A stretch of 64,000 bases of DNA from Paenibacillus tyrphae (GTDB lineage Bacteria > Bacillota > Bacilli > Paenibacillales > NBRC-103111), in contig NZ_JAMZAW010000013.1 in the NCBI RefSeq assembly GCF_024158745.1, positions 124,001 to 188,000 on the forward strand, written 5' to 3'. Position 1 is the first letter of the stretch. Each line of letters starts with the position of its first letter. A model generated the notes under the pieces. That model ran no database searches and was not told the DNA's origin. It was given only the letters and a program-made list of their open reading frames with translations. Positions 37,748 through 44,391 of the stretch are shown piece after piece. The position numbers and the translations under genes are program-made.

Positions 37748-38983
37748 TTATTGTTGAACATTAGAATACTCGTTTACTTGATAGGTTAGTATTTTATCAA
37801 AAATCATATAGTCTTTTCTATTTGTAAATGGTCCGATGTTATTTTTGTGCTTATCAATAGGATAAGATGCCGGACCGATGCCTGCCGCTTTTTTCTCATA
37901 CCAATCAATAAAATTTCTAACCTCCGAAAGACTTAGGTCAAATTCTTTCTCAAGACCGGTATCTAAGGTAACGACAAGAATAGCTCGTTCACCTTGTGGT
38001 GATTCGGGTTCTTGGGTGGTTATGTTGTATTTTTCGATGGATGTTTCGTAACCTGTATTATTAGCTCCGCCGAAAACGTATATTGTACCGTTCAAAAGAA
38101 CAACGCCGAAACCGTACCTAGAATTATTTAGACTTTCAATAGTCTCCCATTTATTTTGTCCGGGGTCGTACACTTGAACTACATTTGTTGAAATAGCAGC
38201 AGAACCACTAGTGATTCCACCAATAGCATATATTTTTCCTTTATATGTTATTGTCTCCAGGGCATCCCTTGCGGTAGGCATGTCAGCCTTCAATACCCAT
38301 GTATCCGTTTGAGGATCATATTCTTGAGTTGTGTTTTTAACGCTGTTATTATTTCCTCCTCCGATTATATAGATTTTCCCATTGTATTCTGCTAATCCTA
38401 CAGCATGAAGTCCTGATAACATATTACTTTTTGTCACCCATTTATCCGTAGCTGGATCATACATCTCCACAGTATTTAGTTCTAAAGAAGAATTATTAAC
38501 TCCGCCAAAAACGTATATTTTATTGTTAACTGAAACAGCATTTGTCCAGGCGCGACTGGTAGGCATGTTTGTTTTTGTTTCCCACTTATTTGTAACGGGA
38601 TCAAAAACCTCCACTTTACTAATGGCCGTAGTATGAGATTGTGCATACGGTTCCCCAATACTACCTCCAATAATATAAACTTTACCTTGAACAACTGCCA
38701 AGCCAAAAGCATTCCTTGCAGTCGGCATATTAGCTTTTGGAGTCCAAGTTTTTGTTTTTGGATCATACTCTTCCACCGTATTTAACGGGGCATCCTTATA
38801 TCCACCGAACACATAAATCTTGCCATTAACCTCAACCGTCTCTTGTCCGTATTTTGGTGTTGGCATTTGACCTTCGACTATCCACGCATTGGTTGTTGCG
38901 GCTTTTGCTATGTTATGGAAGCCAAAGATAGAGAACAACATAAACATTGCTAAGATCATTACATTAAAGCTACGAATATTCAC
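37748..38983 (-). CDS. Secreted Kelch-repeat protein with the shared C-terminal domain
   Basis: 411 residues from a GTG at 38983 after AGGAGAG. Signal peptide (about 1-29), then six Kelch motifs of about 48 residues (about 35-325), each like VNGKIYVFGGYKDAPLNTVE and YDPKTKTWTPKANMPTARNA, forming a beta-propeller. The C-terminal domain runs from GERAILVVTLDTGLEKEFDL to LTYQVNEY. Kelch propellers bind proteins or sugars. The domain and the downstream DNA closely match those of the gene at 35733. Confidence 0.85.
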   Translation of the reverse strand: MNIRSFNVMILAMFMLFSIFGFHNIAKAATTNAWIVEGQMPTPKYGQETVEVNGKIYVFGGYKDAPLNTVEEYDPKTKTWTPKANMPTARNAFGLAVVQGKVYIIGGSIGEPYAQSHTTAISKVEVFDPVTNKWETKTNMPTSRAWTNAVSVNNKIYVFGGVNNSSLELNTVEMYDPATDKWVTKSNMLSGLHAVGLAEYNGKIYIIGGGNNNSVKNTTQEYDPQTDTWVLKADMPTARDALETITYKGKIYAIGGITSGSAAISTNVVQVYDPGQNKWETIESLNNSRYGFGVVLLNGTIYVFGGANNTGYETSIEKYNITTQEPESPQGERAILVVTLDTGLEKEFDLSLSEVRNFIDWYEKKAAGIGPASYPIDKHKNNIGPFTNRKDYMIFDKILTYQVNEYSNVQQ

Positions 38984-39016
38984 AAAATCTCTCCTATTAT
39001 TTATATTTTATAATAA

Positions 39017-39050
39017 ATATTACAAATTAAATAATTATTTGTCTAAACAT
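39017..39050 (-). promoter_or_regulatory. Promoter of the Kelch gene with shared motif
   Basis: On the minus strand TAGACA (39045-39040) is 17 bases from TAATAT (39022-39017), with ATGTTTAGACA overlapping the -35 box. Confidence 0.6.
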
Positions 39051-39093
39051 GTTCTTCCTAAACTGGTTCATTATTCTTCTTATATAAAACAAA

Positions 39094-39126
39094 ATAAAAA
39101 AACTCTCCATAAAAAATAAAGAGAGC
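39094..39126 (-). terminator. Terminator after the small paralogue pair
   Basis: On the minus strand CTCTC and GAGAG flank an AT loop, followed by TTTTTTTAT. It follows the stop of the gene at 39131. The stem is short. Confidence 0.6.
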
Positions 39127-39130
39127 CTTC

Positions 39131-39445
39131 TTACACATCTCCACTCCAATCGAAAACCATCGGCGGTCCTTTCTCTTTTGGATTCCATCCTTGTTCGATG
39201 GCTTGAGAAATAATCGTCGCCACGTCCTTCGGCGTTACAATCTTCAAGTTCAAGCTGTCCACATATGGAAACTCCACCCAATAATCATTAATGTCCGATT
39301 CGATATATACTTGAAGTCTCCCCCCTTTTTCCTGCCCGTGTTCCGCTATGAGTACAAGATATCCTTTGGAAGCTGCGGAAATGACCCAGCGGTATGGCTC
39401 GTTCCCTACAACGATTTTCCGGGACCCTTTGTTTCTTAACGTCAC
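39131..39445 (-). CDS. Hypothetical protein, paralogue of the upstream gene
   Basis: 104 residues from the GTG at 39445, seven bases after GGAGG in GGAGGTGATCAG; an in-frame GTG at 39463 overlaps the upstream stop. The C-terminal segment TPKDVATIISQAIEQGWNPK matches CVSLIQYAIEQGWDFSQ of its neighbour, and both begin with a basic beta-strand (IVVGNEPYRWVI). No known function. The fold looks alpha/beta and cytoplasmic. Confidence 0.65.
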   Translation of the reverse strand: MTLRNKGSRKIVVGNEPYRWVISAASKGYLVLIAEHGQEKGGRLQVYIESDINDYWVEFPYVDSLNLKIVTPKDVATIISQAIEQGWNPKEKGPPMVFDWSGDV

Positions 39446-39459
39446 CTGATCACCTCCGC

Positions 39460-39759
39460 TCACCTGAAACCTAATTCATCGATAAGAAAATCGCCTTGTT
39501 CGATTTTCATCGTTTGCTTCTCTTGGCTAAAGTCCCATCCCTGCTCAATGGCATATTGAATCAAGCTGACGCACGTATGCGGCCGATGCAGGTTGATGTA
39601 CCAGTTGCCTTTCCACGAAAACCGCACTTCAAAAAAGGAAGTTTTCGAAGAATATACTCTAAAGCCGACATCCTCATTACGGGGAAATTGATTTATCACA
39701 CAATGGAACAAACAACCGTTTACCGTTATCTTTTTCGTGTCTTTACCGAACGTTTTCAT
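39460..39759 (-). CDS. Hypothetical protein, paralogue of the downstream gene
   Basis: 99 residues; the ATG at 39759 follows AAGGGG and an upstream in-frame codon lies inside a terminator. Same family as the product of 39131-39445 (ITVNGCLFHCVINQFPRN, then IQYAIEQGWDFS). The two genes are adjacent and co-transcribed. Function unknown. Confidence 0.62.
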   Translation of the reverse strand: MKTFGKDTKKITVNGCLFHCVINQFPRNEDVGFRVYSSKTSFFEVRFSWKGNWYINLHRPHTCVSLIQYAIEQGWDFSQEKQTMKIEQGDFLIDELGFR

Positions 39760-39781
39760 GAACCCCTTACCCCTATCACAC

Positions 39782-39807
39782 AAAAAGGCCGCTCTCCCGG
39801 CAGCCTT
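39782..39807 (-). terminator. Terminator of the rtcB-AAA-flavoprotein unit
   Basis: On the minus strand AAGGCTGC pairs with GCGGCCTT, followed by TTTGTG. It lies about 20 bases after the flavoprotein stop. Confidence 0.75.
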
Positions 39808-39829
39808 TTCATGCACGCAATTCTCTAAA

Positions 39830-40477
39830 TTAATACAACCGCTTCGTGTAGCTCTCCTGCAGCATTTGATCTACTTGATCCGCTGTAAGCTCTATCTTGC
39901 CCTTGACATGGGCAGCGAGGATCTGCGCAGGGGACGGCCGGTCGCCCTCCGGCAGCCAGGAGTCCGGCTTCCACAGCCCGGACCGCTTGAACGCTTTGGC
40001 ACAGTGCATGTAGCACTCCTCCACCTCGACGCCGATGCCGATCAGCGGCTCCCGTCCGTTAACGGCGGTCAGCTTCAGCAGCTCCGGGTCGCGGGTGACA
40101 CAGGCTTTCCCGTTGACCCGGAACGTTTCTTCAAGGCCGGGGATGATGAAAATCAGACCGATGTGCGGATTGGCGATAATGTTATGAATGGTGTCCATCC
40201 GGCGGTTGCCGGGGCGCTCCGGGATGAACAAATGCCGGTCGTCCAGCACATGCACGAACCCCGGAGCATCGCCGCGCGGCGAGACATCGCAATATCCCTC
40301 GGCGTCAGCCGTCGCGACGGCGACAAACGGCGCTTTGGCGATAAACGCTTTGCCGTGAGCGTCAAGCGCGTGGATGACTTTGTCTATCACCAGCTTGCTC
40401 GGTGCTCCTCCCAAGACCGGAAGCAAGGCTTCCAGCTGCTCTTCCGTTGTGATCCGTTCCCGAAATACATACTCCAT
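39830..40477 (-). CDS. Pyridoxamine 5'-phosphate oxidase-like FMN protein
   Basis: 215 residues of the split-barrel flavoprotein family (MSMEG_1061-like subgroup). Conserved segments are FVAVATADAEGYCDVSPRGD, DRHLFIPERPGNRRMDTIHN and NPHIGLIFIIPGLEETFRVN, which form the FMN and dimer site. It probably reduces or binds an unidentified small molecule; it is not the vitamin B6 enzyme itself. It lies 78 bases after the AAA ATPase gene and ends the unit. Confidence 0.85.
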   Translation of the reverse strand: MEYVFRERITTEEQLEALLPVLGGAPSKLVIDKVIHALDAHGKAFIAKAPFVAVATADAEGYCDVSPRGDAPGFVHVLDDRHLFIPERPGNRRMDTIHNIIANPHIGLIFIIPGLEETFRVNGKACVTRDPELLKLTAVNGREPLIGIGVEVEECYMHCAKAFKRSGLWKPDSWLPEGDRPSPAQILAAHVKGKIELTADQVDQMLQESYTKRLY

Positions 40478-40555
40478 ACCGATCGCCCTCGTTTCCAGAA
40501 ATGTAAGTTCATTTTAACACGTTCCGGCAAGCGAGGGCGAACCTTCCGGTGATAC

Positions 40556-41875
40556 TCAGCCGGTCGTAAATCCGACCCGGGACGATTTTTGATCGGAATG
40601 CCACAGCTGGGTGCGGCCTTTGCCAAGCTCCGCGTTCATCTCGCGCACAAGCTGCTCCACATCGACGGTATGCTCATAGTGCTTGCGCAGCGCCGCCGAC
40701 ACATACAGCTCACCGAGCTGCGCGAAGGTGAACCCTTCCGTCGCTCTCGCCGCCACCGCGACCGCTTCGTCGTCGAGAAACTCGTGCAGCCGCTTCAGCA
40801 GCAGGTAACTGCGGCGCTGCTCTTCGTCCGGCAGCTTGATTTCGTAGGCCCGGTCGAAACGGCCCGCACGGTTCATCAGCGCCGGGTCGATTTTCTCCGG
40901 ATAGTTCGTCGTCCCGATCAGGAAAATGCCTTCCTTCGAAGTCGCCCCGTCGAGCGTGTTCAGAAAATACGACCGCGCCGACTCCGGCATGGAATCGATA
41001 TCTTCGATCACGAGCACCATCGGGGCCATGCGGACGGCCGCTTCGAACACCTCCTGGATCGAGTCGCTGGTCGTGTACTCGGTAATGTGCCAATAAGCAA
41101 CCGGCGCGTCCACGCTGCCCGCGATCGATTTGACCAAGGTCGTTTTACCGTTGCCCGGTTTGCCGTACAGCAGAATGCCCCGTTTGTACGGGAGGCCGTA
41201 CGTTTGGAAAAAGTGCCGGTCCTGCGCGAAAAACTCGTCGATGGAACGATAAATTTCCGTTTTCACGCCTTCGTTCATCACCACTTCGTCACGCCTTACC
41301 CCACGTGTCAACGATTCGCGCTCGCGGTCCAGCCCGTCGCGAGTATCCTTGAATACGGTCACCTGCTCCCGATCGTACTGCCGCTGCCGGCGGGACATGT
41401 CGGTCAGGAACTCGGCCAAGCCCGCGTCGGATTCGGCCCATATAAAATCCTCGTTGAAAATGCCATGCTGCCGGAACATCGGTACCCTCGCCATGGCTAC
41501 CCGAAAACGCGGGTAGACGAACACATTGTTGCGCAGCGACGGGAACATGCGCGGTCCTTCCCCTTCCATCGCGTCTCCGAACGTGAAAGTACGCGCCTCC
41601 ACCGTATCGAAGACGGCGCAAAGCCGTTCAACCTCGGGATTCGACGCCTGTACGTCGCGCTCCAACTGATCCCAAATATCCTGCCCGTAATCTTCTTGGA
41701 CATACAGCTGAAAACGGGCCCGGTACTGCCCCTCCAATCGGGCTTGGATCGACTGAATGACGAAGGCGTAATCGCCGTATTCGACAATATCGAGACCCGG
41801 CAGTCCGTCGCCGGAAGCGGTAATGATCGGCTGCGGATGATTTGCTTTTTCATTTATTTTAATAACAGAACTCAT
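40556..41875 (-). CDS. AAA-family ATPase (spastin/Bcs1-like core) next to rtcB
   Basis: About 439 residues. The N-terminal 220 residues are unrecognised. The AAA core has Walker A YGKPGNGKTTL, Walker B MVLVIEDIDSM, sensor 1 LIGTTNYPEKID and the arginine-finger region NRAGRFDRAYEI. The family remodels or unfolds proteins or complexes as hexamers. The ATG at 41875, downstream of AGGAAA, is preferred to the ATG at 41899. It starts 43 bases after the rtcB stop. Inference: it may load, regulate or disassemble RtcB or its ribonucleoprotein targets. Confidence 0.85.
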   Translation of the reverse strand: MSSVIKINEKANHPQPIITASGDGLPGLDIVEYGDYAFVIQSIQARLEGQYRARFQLYVQEDYGQDIWDQLERDVQASNPEVERLCAVFDTVEARTFTFGDAMEGEGPRMFPSLRNNVFVYPRFRVAMARVPMFRQHGIFNEDFIWAESDAGLAEFLTDMSRRQRQYDREQVTVFKDTRDGLDRERESLTRGVRRDEVVMNEGVKTEIYRSIDEFFAQDRHFFQTYGLPYKRGILLYGKPGNGKTTLVKSIAGSVDAPVAYWHITEYTTSDSIQEVFEAAVRMAPMVLVIEDIDSMPESARSYFLNTLDGATSKEGIFLIGTTNYPEKIDPALMNRAGRFDRAYEIKLPDEEQRRSYLLLKRLHEFLDDEAVAVAARATEGFTFAQLGELYVSAALRKHYEHTVDVEQLVREMNAELGKGRTQLWHSDQKSSRVGFTTG

Positions 41876-41918
41876 AGTAGAACTATTTCCTCGTTTCATT
41901 TTTTTGTACTAATTCGAT

Positions 41919-43370
41919 TTAAACGCCCTTGATGCTCGCCAGCGGCTTGCATTTGGCGACGACGGACGCAAGTCCCGCCCCGACCACGCTCTCGATGATC
42001 TGATCGACGTCCTTGTACGCTTGCGGCGATTCGTCGATGATCGACTCCAGCATGCGCTGGTTGACGACGATTTCGTCCGCCGTTCCGACGCGCAGCGACG
42101 ATTCGAATTGATCGACGGTCACAAGCCGCTTCGTCGCGCTGCGCGAGCGAATCCGGCCGGCTCCGTGGCAGATCGAGTAATAATTGCGCTCCCCGCCGGG
42201 CTGACCGACCATCAAATACGACGAGGTGCCCATGGACCCGGGGATCAAGGTCGGGTGGCCGGTCGCCAGATACGGCTCCGGATTGTCCGGATGCTGCGCC
42301 GGCAGCGCCCGCGTCGCCCCCTTGCGGTGCACGAATAAAGGCGTGCCGCCATGCGTTTCTTCCCAGGCGTAATTGTGCATCAGATCGTACAGCGTCGTCA
42401 TTTCGAACTTCGAGCCGCAGACGTCCCGGAACGCTTCCCGGATGGCGTAAGCGATCAGGTGCCGGTTCGTGACGGCATAATTGAGCGCGGAATACATCAG
42501 ATGGACGTAAGCCTCAGCCGCTTCGCTGTCCAGCGGGGCGAAAATCAGTCGCGGATCGGCCGTTCCCGTCCCCGTGCGGCGCATCCATTTGCCGATCTCG
42601 GAGCCGCCGTACTGGCTGACCGCACCGCCCCAAGCCCGCGAGCCGGAGTGGATCATCACGATGATTTGACCGTCGCGCAGTCCCCATTTTTCGGCAATGG
42701 CCCGGTTGTCCTCGTGGATCTCAATCGCCTGGATTTCGGCAAAATGGTTCCCGCTCCCCAGCGTCCCCAGCTGCCGGTGGGACCGGTGCCAGTACATCTC
42801 GGGCAGACGATCCAAGTGCGACTCGTCAAAAGCGAACTTGCTGTGCTCCACATGCGTGAGCGATGTGGCTTTTTTCGGCGTGTAGCCGTCCGGGATGTAC
42901 TTTTTGGGGAGACCATGCAGCCCTTTGCGCAGCACGTGCTCCAGCCGGATGTCCGAGAAGTGCCCGCGGGCATGCTCTTCGGCCGGAAGCAGCTTTTCGA
43001 TCGCCTTGACCAGCTTGCGCCGCAGCTTCACCTCCTGCAGATCGTCCCGGTGCAGATTCGTCAGGTGAACGCGCATCCCGCAGCCGATATCGCTGCCGAC
43101 AATCGACGGGGAGACGTAGCCGTTCTCGGCTTCCCACACCGCCGTCGTGCCGATGCACGTACCGACGCCCACGTGCACGTCCGGTGTATAGCTCATGTAG
43201 AGCCGGTTCGGAATTTGCAGATTGTTATTGGCCATGTCGAACACTTTGTAATCCAGCGCTTCGAACAGCTGGTCTCCTGCGAAAACGTGCAGATCGCCCG
43301 CCGGCAGTTGCACCTTGCGGTAATATTTTTCATTGGGTTGTTCGTTGTAAGTAAACATAAATGACGACAA
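41919..43370 (-). CDS. rtcB: RtcB-family RNA ligase
   Basis: 483 residues. The GTP- and manganese-dependent ligase motifs are all present: SIVGSDIGCGM (metal Cys), LGTLGSGNHFAE, MIHSGSRAWG, RKGATRA, LIPGSMGTSSYLM and YYSICHGAGR, whose His is the guanylylated residue. It joins 2',3'-cyclic-phosphate and 5'-OH RNA ends in tRNA or mRNA repair. The start is a TTG at 43370 with AGGAAGG four bases away, or the ATG at 43358. No archease gene is adjacent; an AAA ATPase gene follows. A separately promoted leader with its own terminator precedes it. Confidence 0.92.
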   Translation of the reverse strand: MSSFMFTYNEQPNEKYYRKVQLPAGDLHVFAGDQLFEALDYKVFDMANNNLQIPNRLYMSYTPDVHVGVGTCIGTTAVWEAENGYVSPSIVGSDIGCGMRVHLTNLHRDDLQEVKLRRKLVKAIEKLLPAEEHARGHFSDIRLEHVLRKGLHGLPKKYIPDGYTPKKATSLTHVEHSKFAFDESHLDRLPEMYWHRSHRQLGTLGSGNHFAEIQAIEIHEDNRAIAEKWGLRDGQIIVMIHSGSRAWGGAVSQYGGSEIGKWMRRTGTGTADPRLIFAPLDSEAAEAYVHLMYSALNYAVTNRHLIAYAIREAFRDVCGSKFEMTTLYDLMHNYAWEETHGGTPLFVHRKGATRALPAQHPDNPEPYLATGHPTLIPGSMGTSSYLMVGQPGGERNYYSICHGAGRIRSRSATKRLVTVDQFESSLRVGTADEIVVNQRMLESIIDESPQAYKDVDQIIESVVGAGLASVVAKCKPLASIKGV

Positions 43371-43410
43371 ACTTCCTTCCTATTTCTCTGATTCCGGTAA
43401 AAATGAATGC

Positions 43411-43440
43411 AAAAAGACCGTAAGCCATAAGCCTACGGTC
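43411..43440 (-). terminator. Terminator between the leader transcript and rtcB
   Basis: On the minus strand GACCGTAGGC and GGCTTACGGTC form a stem with one mismatch or G-T pair, followed by TTTTTGC. It lies 40 bases before the rtcB start. Confidence 0.85.
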
Positions 43441-43701
43441 GTCATGTCACGCGTCTATGCGTACGATAGCATGGAGCACAAGCCCAGCTCACTGCGCCGC
43501 TCTTCATGCCGTTTGTGTCGATGCAAACGAAGGACCCTGCCGGAACGTACATGAAACGAACGTGCCGGGGGTTGCTCTCGCTTACGTCGGGCCCGTAGAG
43601 GCCGATGGAACGAATTCCGGTATGCGATTGTCGCTCAAACGGTCGGACAACAAAACACCATGGCGGATCATGTGGATCGGCCTCCTTTCTCCATTCAAGA
43701 T
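43416..43701 (-). ncRNA. Candidate regulatory leader RNA of rtcB
   Basis: A strong promoter (43708-43737) and a terminator (43411-43440) bracket about 285 bases that contain only a 29-codon frame at the 5' end. The remaining 150 bases are GC-rich with several possible short stems (for example CCGGAATTCG, GGCCTCTACGGGCC and GTTTGCATCGACACAAAC). It may be an attenuator controlling read-through into rtcB, or a small RNA. No known riboswitch or Y-RNA fold was recognised. Confidence 0.4.
43582..43671 (-). CDS. Possible 29-residue leader peptide upstream of rtcB
   Basis: The ATG at 43671 is nine bases after a strong AGGAGG. The product opens MIRHGVLLSDRLSDNRIPEF and ends with TAA at 43582. It is small, charged and without membrane character. 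The position at the very start of a promoter-terminator leader suggests a leader peptide for translation-linked attenuation. Chance cannot be excluded. Confidence 0.45.
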   Translation of the reverse strand: MIRHGVLLSDRLSDNRIPEFVPSASTGPT

Positions 43702-43707
43702 ACGGTT

Positions 43708-43737
43708 ATCATAAACGCGGAAGGGAAACTTTGTCAA
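43708..43737 (-). promoter_or_regulatory. Strong sigma-A promoter of the rtcB leader
   Basis: On the minus strand TTGACA (43737-43732) is 18 bases from TATGAT (43713-43708). Confidence 0.8.
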
Positions 43738-43930
43738 CCATAATATAAAAACTATTTATTAGTTATATTTATTTTTTCTATTGCACTGGCATATGGGACT
43801 GGGGGTTATACGGTTACAAAAGGGAGCTTTGGTGGCTGTTTGGAACTGCTTGGGGCTGTTTGCTCCCGTTCCCGGCTCTCCAGCCCATGGCGAAAGTAGC
43901 TTAAAAATCCACCTCTCCCAATCGTCTCTG

Positions 43931-44115
43931 TAATAGAGGAACTCTGATGCGTTAAGAAGGACGGGAGAGCTGGCAGCATGGATATAGAGGAACGCACGTT
44001 CGTTATCCATGTCGAATTTTATCACCTTTGCCCGGTTTGGCAAACATAGCGCATCGCAGTTCCTTTATCCTGCTGGCTCCAGCCGGTACAGCCAAATAAG
44101 GCATCCACGTTCCTC
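43931..44115. repeat. Intergenic repeat cluster (TAGAGGAAC family)
   Basis: TAGAGGAACTCTGATGCG (43934-43951) recurs exactly, inverted, at 54036-54053. Variants in this cluster are TAGAGGAACGCACGTTCG (about 43983), GCGCATCGCAGTTCC (about 44051) and GCATCCACGTTCCTCTAT (about 44100). The wider gap 43741-44213 holds no supportable gene. Confidence 0.65.
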
Positions 44116-44213
44116 TATCGCGGCGAACAATATGAGAGGTTGGTGCCGTGCGCTAACGCAGAAAAAAAGCGCCACTGCAACGGATATCCGTTACAAAAGC
44201 GCGTCCCCAGCAC

Positions 44214-44391
44214 GGATCGTATACGGGCAGCAGTTTGTTCTCGTCCGATCATACATCGCATACAGACAGCAGCTTGTTCCCTTTCCATCATCCATCGGAT
44301 ACGGGCGGCAGATGCTCCCACCGATCATACATCGGATATGGGCAGCAGTTTGCTTCCATCCGATCATACATCGGATATGGGCAACGCCTGA
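44214..44391. repeat. Degenerate tandem repeat of about 39 bp overlapping a stop codon
   Basis: Four to five units of about 36-40 bp, with CGATCATACATCGGATATGG near one edge and GGGCAGCAGTTTG in the middle, run from about 44214 to 44391. The last two units (from 44322 and 44361) are nearly identical. The array includes the stop codon of the gene at 44364-46340. Unit similarity without unique spacers and the absence of cas genes rule out a CRISPR array. Confidence 0.75.

Noticed and set aside
37582..37764. A 60-codon plus-strand open frame
   Set aside because: It lies in the duplicated non-coding flank of the surface-protein genes, overlaps the end of the Kelch gene in antisense, and has no convincing ribosome binding site or family.
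39830..40477. Calling this gene pdxH
   Set aside because: It belongs to the wider split-barrel FMN family; the vitamin B6-specific C-terminal motif was not seen.
43416..43701. tRNA-like or Y-RNA-like fold in the rtcB leader
   Set aside because: Looked for because such RNAs accompany rtcB in some bacteria, but no D-arm/T-arm pattern could be traced by eye, so only a generic leader is reported.
44214..44391. Possible CRISPR array
   Set aside because: Units are contiguous and degenerate, with no unique spacers, and no cas genes are nearby.
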